64,000 nt of DNA. It comes from CAVXFS01 sp963761115 (lineage in GTDB: Bacteria; Pseudomonadota; Gammaproteobacteria; Burkholderiales; Gallionellaceae). Position 1 is the stretch's first letter. Every line of letters begins with the position of its first letter. The notes below the pieces were generated by a model, which saw nothing but the letters and a program-made list of their open reading frames with translations, searched no databases and had not been told where the DNA came from. Where the stretch lies: NCBI GenBank assembly GCA_963761115.1, contig CAVXFS010000005.1:186001-250000 (forward strand), read 5' to 3'. The position numbers were made by a program, and so were the translations under genes. This document shows positions 50,924 to 59,418 of this stretch, piece after piece.

Positions 50924-51904
50924 ATGCAGATTCGGTCTAATCAATTACTAAACAGCATATTTTGCTTGTTGCTGACAGGCAGTATGGCCTATGCTGCAGA
51001 ACCCCCTATAGCATCCCAACCTGATGATGGCATGGTATTGATACCGGCAGGGGAGTTCACCATGGGCAGCAACAAGGCAGAAAATACTGCTATGGAGCGA
51101 GATGAGAATGCGCTCAATCCCTACGGATTCAAAGACAAGCTCTACGTGGATGAGCATCCCGAGCGTAAAGTGACATTACCTGCGTTCCGGATGGACAAAT
51201 ATGAAGTAACCAATAGCCAATACCTGAAATTCGTGACGGCGACAAAACATAATAAACCGCTAACATGGACACAGAACGGCTACTATCTTACCAACGAGTT
51301 CCTGGCCTCCTTGCCGTTGCCTCTGTTGCGCCAGATTGCCAGCAATAAATTCAATCTGGACATGGACGTGCCCAATGCTAGTCAGGAAGCCTTGCTTGCT
51401 GAATTGAACAGGGTGCAAAGGGCGCTTGACAAGCTTCCCGTCACGAGAGTGGCCTGGTTCGATGCCAGGGATTATTGTGCATGGGCAGGCAAGCGCTTGC
51501 CAACCGAGGCTGAATGGGAAAAAGCGGCGCGCGGACCCAATGGATTCGAATATCCATGGGGCAACGATTGGGATCCAAAGAAAATCAATGCCATGTCCCA
51601 GGATTCAGAGCAGCCGTATGCGGAAGTGGGTACCAATCCAAACGACGTATCACCTTATGGCGTTTACGATATGGCGGGGAATGTGGAAGAATGGGTGGCG
51701 GATTGGTATGACGCCTATCCCGACGCGCCACCTTCCACCAACAAGCTGTATGGAAAAGTCCAGCGTGTGGCGCGGGGTGGGATGACCGGGGCTGGCCATT
51801 ATGATTCTCTCAGCGTGACGTTCCGTAGCGCCAAACGCAACCACTGGGAGCCGGATTCTTCATGGATTGATCTGGGGTTCAGGTGTGCAAAGGATGTGAA
51901 GTAA
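50924..51904 (+). CDS. Exported FGE/sulfatase-modifying-factor-fold protein, catalytic cysteines not seen
   Basis: A 326-residue protein with a signal peptide (LLNSIFCLLLTGSMAYA). The FGE-sulfatase domain shows GMVLIPAGEFTMGSNK, FRMDKYEVTNSQYLKF, AGKRLPTEAEWEKAARGPNG and YGVYDMAGNVEEWVADW, and ends LGFRCAKDVK. The segment after RGGMTG, which in true formylglycine-generating enzymes carries the active cysteines, has none, so it probably is not that enzyme. Related domains serve as binding or modification modules. An insertion of about 70 residues lies between the YEVTNSQY motif and the WFDARDYC motif. The ATG at 50924 begins the signal peptide; its ribosome-binding site is weak. Confidence 0.85.
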   Translation: MQIRSNQLLNSIFCLLLTGSMAYAAEPPIASQPDDGMVLIPAGEFTMGSNKAENTAMERDENALNPYGFKDKLYVDEHPERKVTLPAFRMDKYEVTNSQYLKFVTATKHNKPLTWTQNGYYLTNEFLASLPLPLLRQIASNKFNLDMDVPNASQEALLAELNRVQRALDKLPVTRVAWFDARDYCAWAGKRLPTEAEWEKAARGPNGFEYPWGNDWDPKKINAMSQDSEQPYAEVGTNPNDVSPYGVYDMAGNVEEWVADWYDAYPDAPPSTNKLYGKVQRVARGGMTGAGHYDSLSVTFRSAKRNHWEPDSSWIDLGFRCAKDVK

Positions 51905-52059
51905 TTACATTCCAGTTTGATGCTTGGTGGCACGTATAAGGGCAATTTATCCCAGGCGCAAGCTGTAAAGATCTGCAAGTCATCCCCAAGAATATCACCA
52001 TCATTCATTGCTTATGCAAATCTATTGGTGGGACGATCTTGCCGAGTCCCTGACCATGG

Positions 52060-53130
52060 CTACGGAAGTGACCTCGCCAAACGAAATCCGCCGTCGTTGT
52101 AATGTGCATCCGGTGCATATCTGCCGCGAATAGCCGCCCGGCCATACCAGGCTGAACTGTACCTCGAACCGCCTCGAACACCATGTATCGATGCATCACC
52201 ATTCCACATACTTCCGTCAGTCGGCGCACCGTTGTAACTATCATGATAGGGGTCCGCTACCCATTCCCAAACGTTGCCGCTCATGTCGTACAAGCCCCAG
52301 GCATTGGGTTGCTTTTCAGCCACCGGGTGGCTGGAGTTTTCTTCAAACCATGCTACGCTCGATGCATCATCGCTACCACAAAACTTCTGTTGCGCACCCG
52401 CACGGCAGGCATATTCCCATTCGGCTTCAGTCGGCAATCGGTATTGCTTGCCGGTCTTTGTATTGAGCTTCTGGATGAATTCCTGCACATTGTTCCAACT
52501 GACCTCCTCTACCGGACAGTTGTCGCCGCACTGGCTATTCGCACTTGGGTTGTTGCCCATGATTGATTTCCATAAACCTTGGGTGACCTCGGTCCTGCCC
52601 ATCGCAAATGGTTGGCTGAAGGTGACGCGATGCACGGGAAGTTCATCATCATAGCCACCGCTTTTTGTTCCCATATCGAAACTGCCGGCAGGAATTACCA
52701 CCATCTTTGGGCAGTCGGGACAATCTGAAAACACTTTTCCCCGGAGTTTCAGCTGCTCCAGGAACTCCCGATTGCGTAGCGCCAGATCTCCAGTGGGAAC
52801 AATAGTCAGGGACTGCTGATATGCCTTTCGAGCGCCCTTCAGATCGCCGACCTTTTCCAGTGACTGGCCAAGAAAATGCCAGGCGAAGGGGTCGCGGGGC
52901 TCAAGCGCCACCACTTTGCGAAAGAAAGTGACTGCCCGTGCATAATCCCCTGCCTTGTATGCCTGAACTGCCTGCTTAGATTTTGGGGCAATATCATCAT
53001 TTTTTACTGTCGAGTTCGCCTTAGTCGTTTTGGCGGAAGCGAGTAACAGGTCTGGTTTTGCCTCGGCGAAACCGTTTGAACCGGGTAAGGTAAATGCAAT
53101 CAATAAAATAGCCGGGAAAATGTTTTTCAT
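52060..53130 (-). CDS. Exported TPR plus FGE-fold protein
   Basis: A 356-residue protein transcribed toward the preceding gene. A signal peptide (KNIFPAILLIAFTLPGSNGF) is followed by TPR repeats at about residues 53-120 (AVQAYKAGDYARAVTFFRKV, FAWHFLGQSLEKVGDLKGAR). The FGE-sulfatase domain follows, with MVVIPAGSFDMGTKSGG, FAMGRTEVTQGLWKSIMGNN, RLPTEAEWEYACRAG and LYDMSGNVWEWVADPY. The final RGGSRYSSAWYGRAAIRGRY lacks the catalytic cysteines of formylglycine-generating enzyme; the cysteines at QCGDNCPVEEVSW are outside that site. Function unknown; TPR and FGE modules together suggest protein-protein assembly in the periplasm. Confidence 0.87.
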   Translation of the reverse strand: MKNIFPAILLIAFTLPGSNGFAEAKPDLLLASAKTTKANSTVKNDDIAPKSKQAVQAYKAGDYARAVTFFRKVVALEPRDPFAWHFLGQSLEKVGDLKGARKAYQQSLTIVPTGDLALRNREFLEQLKLRGKVFSDCPDCPKMVVIPAGSFDMGTKSGGYDDELPVHRVTFSQPFAMGRTEVTQGLWKSIMGNNPSANSQCGDNCPVEEVSWNNVQEFIQKLNTKTGKQYRLPTEAEWEYACRAGAQQKFCGSDDASSVAWFEENSSHPVAEKQPNAWGLYDMSGNVWEWVADPYHDSYNGAPTDGSMWNGDASIHGVRGGSRYSSAWYGRAAIRGRYAPDAHYNDGGFRLARSLP

Positions 53131-53484
53131 GCAGTCCTTGATTTTATGTCAATAGATTGAATATCGCTTATCGCACATCACAAATTCTCGTGCGAGCTTC
53201 TAACTTCGTTTGAAGTCGTTTTGCAGGTCGAACACGATAGTCATGGAGAAGGGACATTTTCACCAAAATGACCGATAAATGCAATTATTTCCGCTTTTTC
53301 GCATAGAGCCTGCGCTATCGAAGCCTCTCTCCTGATTGACTTTGGCGTTGTTGGACTGAACCTGAACTCGGTTGAGGGGGAGCGCGCCTTCTGCATGGAG
53401 AAATGCAAAAATTGAATTACTGAAATCTGGCTTTTTTGTTGATATTGATTGATAGTTCGATATTGACACGAGAATCACTCAACC
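53131..53484. other. Divergent intergenic region between the TPR-FGE gene and hflX
   Basis: These 354 AT-rich bases must hold promoters in both directions. I see no pair with good spacing and no convincing gene; a 72-codon open frame on the minus strand (53260-53478) has no ribosome-binding site and no recognisable motif. A small RNA cannot be excluded. Confidence 0.45.
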
Positions 53485-54627
53485 ATGTACGAATTGACTA
53501 CTGCCAACAATTCCGCAGTTTTAGTAAGCCTGGATTTCGGCGCGCCGGATTATGCTGAAAGCCGGGAAGAGTTGCGCTTGCTCGCGGACAGCGCGGGGGT
53601 AAGAACTGTTGCGCTGGTGGAGGGCAGGCGCCAGCGTCCCGATGCCTCGTTATTCGCTGGCAGCGGCAAGGTGGATGAGATTGCCGCCATCGTCGAGCAG
53701 CAGGAAGTGCCACTGGTGATTTTCAACCACGATCTTTCCCCCGCGCAGATGCGCAATCTTACTGCCAGGGTCAAGGCGCGGGTAATCGATCGCACCATGC
53801 TGATCCTGGATATTTTTGCAATACGCGCGCAAAGCCACGAGGGCAAGGTGCAGGTTGAACTGGCGCAGCTGAAATATCTTTCCACGCGCCTGGTCGGCAT
53901 GAACCAGGACATGGGGCAGCAGAAATATGCCGTTGGTGCGAGAGGACCGGGCGAGACACAGCTGGAGCTGGACCGGCGCAAGCTGGACAATCGCGTGAAT
54001 CTGTTGAACGAGCGGCTGAAAAAACTCAAACGCCATCGCCAGGTGCAGCGTCGTGCGCGCGACCGATCCGATGTGATGTCCGTGTCCATCGTCGGCTATA
54101 CAAACGCAGGTAAATCCACCTTGTTCAACCGCATGACGCAAGCTGACGTTTATGCGGCGGATCAGTTGTTTGCCACGCTGGACACCACGTCGCGCAAGGT
54201 GTTCATCGAAGGCGCCGGAAAAGTCGTGCTGTCGGATACGGTTGGCTTTATACGCCATCTGCCGCACGGACTGGTGGCAGCGTTCCGCAGCACGCTGGAA
54301 GAAACGGCGCAGGCTGATCTACTGCTGCATGTGGTGGATGCGAACAGCTCCGAGCGGTTTGACCAGATTGCTGAGGTTAACAAGGTGTTGACGGAGATTG
54401 ATGCGCAGCTTATCCCGCAGATTCTGGTGTTCAACAAGATCGACCTGCAGGATATGCCGGTGGGCGTGCGCCGCGGTGAAAATGGCATCGTCGAGCGCAT
54501 ATTCCTGAGTGCTAAAACTGGTGCGGGGATCAACGAGCTGCGTGCGGCACTGGCGGAAGCACACGAAACAAGGAAGCTGGACGCACAAGGTGCGCAGACG
54601 CCGCAATGGCATCCCCTGGATAGTTAG
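53485..54627 (+). CDS. hflX: Ribosome-associated GTPase HflX
   Basis: A 380-residue GTPase that splits stalled or heat-damaged ribosomes. The N-terminal HflX domain has the glycine-rich GARGPGETQLELDRR. The G domain has G1 GYTNAGKST (residues 204-212), G3 DTVGF, G4 NKID and the G5-like SAKTG. Its usual neighbour hfq is absent; here it stands alone and converges on apaH. The ATG at 53485 gives the normal N-terminus. Confidence 0.96.
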   Translation: MYELTTANNSAVLVSLDFGAPDYAESREELRLLADSAGVRTVALVEGRRQRPDASLFAGSGKVDEIAAIVEQQEVPLVIFNHDLSPAQMRNLTARVKARVIDRTMLILDIFAIRAQSHEGKVQVELAQLKYLSTRLVGMNQDMGQQKYAVGARGPGETQLELDRRKLDNRVNLLNERLKKLKRHRQVQRRARDRSDVMSVSIVGYTNAGKSTLFNRMTQADVYAADQLFATLDTTSRKVFIEGAGKVVLSDTVGFIRHLPHGLVAAFRSTLEETAQADLLLHVVDANSSERFDQIAEVNKVLTEIDAQLIPQILVFNKIDLQDMPVGVRRGENGIVERIFLSAKTGAGINELRAALAEAHETRKLDAQGAQTPQWHPLDS

Positions 54628-54675
54628 TTTCTGGGACGCGACCTTTGCCGGATTCCATTTTTTCTCGCGCGCCAT

Positions 54676-55497
54676 TTACCAATCCCTTGCCACTGAAGAT
54701 GCGCATGGTGTCTGGAATATTTCCCTGTCCTCCAGACATATGGCGGTCAGGGTGCCGCCCCACAAGCAGCCGGTATCCAGCGTGATGACCTTCGGTGTGA
54801 CTTTCAACCCCAATGCGGACCAATGCCCGCTCACAATGGTGGCATTTGCGCTGGCACGTCCCGGCACATCGAACCAGGGCATGTAGCCTGCCGGTATCTT
54901 CCCTGTCTCGCCCTTGAATTTGAATTCCATTGTGCCGCGCGCATTGCAGATACGTAATCGGGTGAACGAGTTGGTGATGACACGCAGGCGTTTGTATCCG
55001 GCAAGATCGTCATCCCAGTGGTCGGGCTGGTTGCCGTACATGTGCGAGAGGAATTCGCGAAAGTCATCCCCGCGTAACGCTGACTCGACTTCCTGCGCAA
55101 GCTTCTCCGCCTGTTTGATGCTCCATGCCGGCAACAGACCGGCATGCACCAAAACCCAATCGTTTTCTACATACAGCAACTTCCTGGTGCGCAACCAGGC
55201 CATCAATTCGTCGCGGTCGGGTGCATTGAGGATGTCGTCCAGCGTATCGCTGCGATGAACATCAGCTGTGCCTTCGGCTACCGCCAGCAGATGCAGGTCG
55301 TGATTGCCCAGAACGGTGACGGCGGCATCACCCAATGTCTTCACCAGGCGCAACACGCTGAGCGAATCCGGCCCGCGATTGACCAGGTCGCCTACCAGCC
55401 ATAGCCTGTCCTGATGCGGATCGAAGCGCACCTGATCAAGCAATTTCTCGAACTCGGCATAACAGCCTTGAATATCGCCTACTGCGTATGTCGCCAA
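54676..55497 (-). CDS. apaH: Bis(5'-nucleosyl)-tetraphosphatase, symmetrical (ApaH)
   Basis: A 273-residue metallophosphoesterase that hydrolyses diadenosine tetraphosphate to two ADP and can also decap Np4-capped RNA. It has the metal-binding motifs YAVGDIQGCYAEF, LVGDLVNRGPDSL and VLGNHDLHLLAV and the C-terminal DTGCLWGGTLTAI. It converges with hflX across a 48-base gap. It reads away from rplU, with about 150 bases between for its promoter. Confidence 0.96.
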   Translation of the reverse strand: MATYAVGDIQGCYAEFEKLLDQVRFDPHQDRLWLVGDLVNRGPDSLSVLRLVKTLGDAAVTVLGNHDLHLLAVAEGTADVHRSDTLDDILNAPDRDELMAWLRTRKLLYVENDWVLVHAGLLPAWSIKQAEKLAQEVESALRGDDFREFLSHMYGNQPDHWDDDLAGYKRLRVITNSFTRLRICNARGTMEFKFKGETGKIPAGYMPWFDVPGRASANATIVSGHWSALGLKVTPKVITLDTGCLWGGTLTAICLEDREIFQTPCASSVARDW

Positions 55498-55644
55498 TTC
55501 AAATTCCTTTCCGTATCAGGAAGCAAATCATTGATTTCCATCAGGCTCCATCCCGTGTCTAGTAAACCCTGCTTTGAGTACTTTGGCAATCATGGAAATG
55601 ATGCCGATCCTTGTAGAATGACAGATTCTGTCTGAAAAAGGATT

Positions 55645-55672
55645 TTGACCTGCCGGGCAATTTGTGTATAAT
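55645..55672 (+). promoter_or_regulatory. Sigma-70 promoter of rplU-rpmA
   Basis: TTGACC at 55645-55650 and a consensus TATAAT at 55667-55672 have 16-base spacing, followed by GCGCGGC, the same GC-rich discriminator seen before rpsL and rplN. It lies 37 bases before rplU. Confidence 0.85.
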
Positions 55673-55709
55673 GCGCGGCTCGGAAAAACCGCATTAAAGC
55701 GAGGCTGTT

Positions 55710-56021
55710 ATGTATGCAGTAATCAAGACAGGTGGCAAGCAATACCGCGTAACTGCAGGGGAAACCCTGAAGATCGAAACCGTTGTCGGTGATATCGGCG
55801 GCGCAGTCGTTCTGGACAAGGTGTTGATGGTCGGCGACGGTGACAAGGTTTCCGTAGGCAAGCCGATGCTGAATGGCGCAACCGTGCAAGCGACCATCGT
55901 ATCGCATGGCCGTGGCGACAAGGTCAGGATCTTCAAGATGAGGCGCCGCAAGCACTACCAGAAGCGCCAGGGGCATCGCCAGAACTATACCGAAATCCGC
56001 ATCGACGGCATTTCCGCTTAA
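55710..56021 (+). CDS. rplU: Ribosomal protein L21
   Basis: A 103-residue L21 of the 50S subunit. It begins YAVIKTGGKQYRVTAGETLK and has the basic RIFKMRRRKHYQKRQGHRQN and YTEIRIDGI end. It lies 18 bases before rpmA; the rplU-rpmA-obgE order is conserved widely. Confidence 0.97.
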   Translation: MYAVIKTGGKQYRVTAGETLKIETVVGDIGGAVVLDKVLMVGDGDKVSVGKPMLNGATVQATIVSHGRGDKVRIFKMRRRKHYQKRQGHRQNYTEIRIDGISA

Positions 56022-56039
56022 TACTGAAGGAGCACAAAC

Positions 56040-56300
56040 ATGGCATCGAAAAAAGGCGGCGGCAGTACCAGTAACGGCCGCGACTCGCACTCGAAGCGAC
56101 TGGGCGTAAAGAGCTACGGTGGCGAACTGATCAGCGCAGGCAGCATCATCGTGCGTCAGCGCGGCACCAAGTTTCATGCTGGTGACAACGTTGGTATCGG
56201 CAAGGACCATACCCTGTTTGCCAAGGTGACCGGCAATGTCGTATTCGCCGTCAAGGGCGCAGCCAGGCGCAAGACGGTCAGTGTGGTGGCTGCAGCGTAA
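56040..56300 (+). CDS. rpmA: Ribosomal protein L27
   Basis: An 86-residue L27 whose N-terminus reaches the peptidyl transferase centre. It begins ASKKGGGSTSNGRDSHSKRL and has IIVRQRGTKFHAGDNVGIG. There is no N-terminal extension of the kind cleaved in Firmicutes. AAGGAGCACAA precedes the ATG, and a strong terminator follows. Confidence 0.97.
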   Translation: MASKKGGGSTSNGRDSHSKRLGVKSYGGELISAGSIIVRQRGTKFHAGDNVGIGKDHTLFAKVTGNVVFAVKGAARRKTVSVVAAA

Positions 56301-56323
56301 GCCCCGCCAACTCAAGTACAATG

Positions 56324-56350
56324 AGCCCTATCATGTGATAGGGCTTTTTT
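56324..56350 (+). terminator. Intrinsic terminator after rpmA
   Basis: AGCCCTATCA (56324-56333) and TGATAGGGCT (56336-56345) are perfectly paired with a 2-base loop and run into TTTTTTG. It separates rplU-rpmA from obgE, whose start is 87 bases further on. Confidence 0.9.
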
Positions 56351-56436
56351 GTTTTTGCCCTTCGATACGTCCGTAATGCGGACTGCAAAGGCAACGTTCC
56401 ATTCCTGCCGAAGGATCCCCGGGGTTTGAGTACATC

Positions 56437-57519
56437 ATGAAGTTCATAGACGAATCCAAAATCGAGGTCATTGCCGGCAATGGCGGTAACGGCGCGGCCA
56501 GTTTCCGGCGCGAGAAATACATCGCCAAGGGCGGCCCGGATGGTGGCGACGGCGGGCGTGGCGGCAGCGTGTATGCGCTGGCCGATCGCAACATCAACAC
56601 GCTGATCGATTATCGCTACGCGCGCACCCATCGTGCGCGCAACGGCGAGTCCGGGCGTGGAGCCGATTGCTATGGAAAAGGTGCAGACGACATCATCCTG
56701 CGTATGCCGGTTGGCACTGTGATCACCGACCTCATCAGCGGCGAACTTATCGCTGATTTGAACCATGATGGCGAGAAGACTCTGCTGGCCCGGGGCGGGA
56801 ATGGCGGACTGGGCAACCTGCATTTCAAGTCCAGCACCAACCGCACGCCGCGCCAGTGCACGCCGGGGGAGGAGGGAGAGCGGCGCGAACTGCAGCTGGA
56901 ATTGAAAGTGCTGGCCGATGTCGGCCTGCTCGGCATGCCCAACGCCGGCAAGTCCACCTTCATTCGCGCGGTGTCTGCCGCGCGTCCCAAGGTGGCCGAT
57001 TATCCATTCACCACCTTGCACCCGAACCTGGGCGTGGTGCGCGTATCGACCGAGAAGAGTTTCGTCATCGCCGACATTCCCGGCCTGATCGAGGGCGCGG
57101 CAGAAGGTGCCGGCCTCGGGCACCAGTTCCTGCGCCACCTGGCGCGCACCCGTTTGCTGCTGCACCTGGTGGATATCGCTCCGCTGCATCCCGGGATCGA
57201 TCCGGTAAAAGATGCGCACGCTATACTCAATGAGCTGAAAAAATACGATGAAGCGCTGTACAGCAAGCCGCGCTGGCTGGTGCTGAACAAGCTCGATTTG
57301 CTGCAAGAGGAAGCCAGGGATGAAACTGTCGCGGCATTCCTGCGCGAGTTCGGCGAACACTCGCGTCATTTCACGATCTCGGCAATCAACGGTGATGGTT
57401 GCAAGGAACTGACCTACGCTATCATGGAACATCTGGAGCAGGTTTCCAGACAGGAGCAGGAAGCGAACGAGAAAAGCGTTCAGGAAAGCGATTTTCCAAT
57501 CCCGTCCATTGACGAATAA
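56437..57519 (+). CDS. obgE: Obg-family GTPase ObgE/CgtA
   Basis: A 360-residue GTPase in late 50S assembly and stringent signalling. The glycine-rich Obg fold fills residues 1-158 (GGNGAASFRREKYIAKGGPD, GRGADCYGKGADD). The G domain has G1 GMPNAGKST (167-175), the switch DYPFTTLHPNLG, G3 ADIPG and G4 NKLD. A short Glu/Ser-rich tail ends it. It sits after rpmA, as usual, beyond a terminator. Confidence 0.96.
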   Translation: MKFIDESKIEVIAGNGGNGAASFRREKYIAKGGPDGGDGGRGGSVYALADRNINTLIDYRYARTHRARNGESGRGADCYGKGADDIILRMPVGTVITDLISGELIADLNHDGEKTLLARGGNGGLGNLHFKSSTNRTPRQCTPGEEGERRELQLELKVLADVGLLGMPNAGKSTFIRAVSAARPKVADYPFTTLHPNLGVVRVSTEKSFVIADIPGLIEGAAEGAGLGHQFLRHLARTRLLLHLVDIAPLHPGIDPVKDAHAILNELKKYDEALYSKPRWLVLNKLDLLQEEARDETVAAFLREFGEHSRHFTISAINGDGCKELTYAIMEHLEQVSRQEQEANEKSVQESDFPIPSIDE

Positions 57520-57580
57520 GTACTCCTTATCCCGTCAGCCTGGAACGCGCGTAAATGAAACAGTTGAGATCGAATTAGCC

Positions 57581-58699
57581 ATGAAGACAGTATTAACCCA
57601 GTGCAAGCGTATCGTCGTCAAGGTCGGCAGCAGCCTGGTCACCAATCAGGGTGCCGGGCTGGATGTCCGGGCCATCGCCAGTTGGGCCGGGCAGATCGCT
57701 GCGCTACGGGAAAACGGCAGTGAAGTAGTGCTGGTCTCCTCCGGCGCGATCGCAGAAGGCATGCAGCGTCTTGGCTGGAAACAGCGTCCCAGTGCAGTGC
57801 ACGAGTTGCAGGCCGCAGCCGCAGTCGGCCAGATGGGATTGGTACAAGTGTATGAGAGTTGTTTTCGGGAGCATGGCATGCATGCCGCACAAGTATTGCT
57901 CACCCACGCCGACCTTGCAGACCGCGAACGCTACCTCAACGCCCGCTCCACCCTGCGCACACTTCTTGATCTGGGCGTGATTCCGATCATCAACGAGAAC
58001 GACACGGTGGTTACTGACGAAATCAAGTTTGGCGACAATGACACACTGGGCGCGCTGGTCGCCAACCTGATCGAAGCTGATGTACTGATCATTCTGACCG
58101 ACCAGGACGGCCTGTACAGCAACGACCCGCGCAAGGACGCCAGTGCTACCCTGATCAGCTCGATACGGGCAGGTGATGAACAACTGGAAAACATGGCAGG
58201 CGGGGCCGGCAGCCACATCGGCCGCGGCGGCATGATCACCAAGGTGCTTGCCGCCAGGCGCGCGGCGCGCAGCGGCGCCCACACCGTAATCGCATCGGGA
58301 AATGAAACGGATGTGCTGCCGCGCTTGTTGCGCGGCGAGAATATCGGCACCCTGCTTATCGCCCCCCAGTTGACGCTGCTTGCGCGCAAGCAATGGCTGG
58401 CCGACCATCTTCAGGTCAGCGGCAAGGTCAAACTGGACGCAGGTGCAGTGCGCGCCTTGCGCAACGAAGGCAAGAGTCTGCTGCCGATCGGCGTGACTGA
58501 AGTCAGCGGGCAATTCGAGCGTGGCGCAGTGGTTGCCATCCTGGACGAGAATGGCCGCGACATCGCACGCGGCCTGGTCAACTACAGTGCCGACGAAGCA
58601 CGCCGCATCGCTCGCCACCCAAGTCACAAGATCGAGAGCTTACTCGGCTATGTGGATGAATCAGAACTGATCCATCGGGACAACCTGGTCTTGCTGTGA
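57581..58699 (+). CDS. proB: Glutamate 5-kinase ProB
   Basis: A 372-residue kinase for the first step of proline synthesis. The amino-acid-kinase domain has RIVVKVGSSLVTNQGAG, VLVSSGAIAEGMQRLGW, IPIINENDTVVTDEIKFGDN and GAGSHIGRGGMITKVLAAR. A C-terminal PUA domain follows (about residues 280-372). The ATG at 57581 begins the family N-terminus; its ribosome-binding site is weak. The last codons and TGA lie in a 16-bp inverted repeat that leads into a tandem repeat array. Confidence 0.95.
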   Translation: MKTVLTQCKRIVVKVGSSLVTNQGAGLDVRAIASWAGQIAALRENGSEVVLVSSGAIAEGMQRLGWKQRPSAVHELQAAAAVGQMGLVQVYESCFREHGMHAAQVLLTHADLADRERYLNARSTLRTLLDLGVIPIINENDTVVTDEIKFGDNDTLGALVANLIEADVLIILTDQDGLYSNDPRKDASATLISSIRAGDEQLENMAGGAGSHIGRGGMITKVLAARRAARSGAHTVIASGNETDVLPRLLRGENIGTLLIAPQLTLLARKQWLADHLQVSGKVKLDAGAVRALRNEGKSLLPIGVTEVSGQFERGAVVAILDENGRDIARGLVNYSADEARRIARHPSHKIESLLGYVDESELIHRDNLVLL

Positions 58700-58717
58700 A
58701 ACAGCAAGACCAGGTTG
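58681..58717. repeat. 16-bp perfect inverted repeat around the proB stop codon
   Basis: CAACCTGGTCTTGCTG (58681-58696) and CAGCAAGACCAGGTTG (58702-58717) flank a 5-base loop, TGAAA, that contains the stop codon. The right arm is the start of the first unit of the following tandem array. No T-run follows, but the hairpin could protect the 3' end of the mRNA. Confidence 0.9.
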
Positions 58718-58956
58718 CGGCGGAGCCACAACCAATGGTGCGTGAAACAGCAAGACCAGGTTGCGGCGGAGCCACAACCAATGGTGCGTGAAACAGCAAG
58801 ACCAGGTTGCGGCGGAGCCACAACCAATAGTGCTGTGAAACAGCAAGACCAGGTTGCGGCGGAGCCACAACCAATAGTGCTGTGAAACAGCAAGACCAGG
58901 TTGCGGCGGAGCCACAACCACTGGTGCGTGAAACAGCAAGACCAGGTTGCGGCGGA
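58697..58956. repeat. Tandem array of a 46/47-bp unit, five full copies plus a partial sixth
   Basis: Units begin at 58697, 58743, 58789, 58836, 58883 and 58929, each starting TGAAACAGCAAGACCAGGTT, followed by GCGGCGGAGCCACAACCA and a variable end (ATGGTGCG, ATAGTGCTG or CTGGTGCG). The sixth copy breaks off at GCGGCGGAG and runs into a hairpin, AACTTGC-gca-GCAAGTT. A degenerate GTAGCCACAACCAGCGTCAG at 58997-59016 may be the trace of another unit. There are no unique spacers, so this is not CRISPR. Confidence 0.92.
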
Positions 58957-59080
58957 GGCTAACTTGCGCAGCAAGTTAAGCCGCGCAGCGGTGGCCGTAG
59001 CCACAACCAGCGTCAGTGAACAAAATCGCCAGTTGAGTGTCTCATCCTGCGGCAAAACAAATACTCAACCAGGTATAGCC

Positions 59081-59383
59081 ATGAACAACTTCTCCAAAAA
59101 TCTGTCCAGCCATATCCTGCCGAACTCCGCCACCATGGCCGGGGTATGCGTGACGGTAATCAGTATCATCAAGGGTATGCACGTTGGATATTCCGGGTTG
59201 ATCGTCGACAAGGTGCTGGCACTGGACAGCATAATCTTCCTTGGCAGTGCAGCCTGTTCCTACTTTGCCATGCGATTTAACTTCAATTCGGTCCGCCTGG
59301 AGAATCTGGCTGACGGCTTGTTCATGTTCGGCCTGTTAATGATGGTTGTTGGCACGGTGGGGTTTGCCTTCGAGATAATGTAA
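59081..59383 (+). CDS. Small membrane protein of unknown function
   Basis: A 100-residue protein with a short polar N-terminus (NNFSKNLSSHILPNSAT) and three likely membrane helices: about 22-34 (MAGVCVTVISIIK), 48-63 (ALDSIIFLGSAACSYF) and 80-98 (LFMFGLLMMVVGTVGFAF). The start ATG follows AACCAGGTATAGCC, a weak ribosome-binding site. It lies between the tandem array and the arsenic operon, which faces it. I do not recognise the family. Confidence 0.65.
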   Translation: MNNFSKNLSSHILPNSATMAGVCVTVISIIKGMHVGYSGLIVDKVLALDSIIFLGSAACSYFAMRFNFNSVRLENLADGLFMFGLLMMVVGTVGFAFEIM

Positions 59384-59418
59384 CGGTGCGACCCCGGACA
59401 GGTCGCCCATAAGCGGAT

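Noticed and set aside
50924..51904. True formylglycine-generating enzyme activating a sulfatase
   Set aside because: The active-site cysteine positions after RGGMTG are not cysteine, and no sulfatase gene is in the window.
53260..53478. 72-codon minus-strand open frame before hflX
   Set aside because: No ribosome-binding site, no recognisable motif, and it covers a region that must hold divergent promoters.
58697..58956. CRISPR array
   Set aside because: The units are directly adjacent with no unique spacers, and no cas gene is in the window.
58648..59055. Open frames on the minus strand through the tandem array, encoding repeated segments such as LRRNLVLLFH
   Set aside because: They exist because the repeat unit lacks stops; the unit length of 46/47 is not a multiple of three, so the protein repeat is not maintained, and no ribosome-binding site is present.
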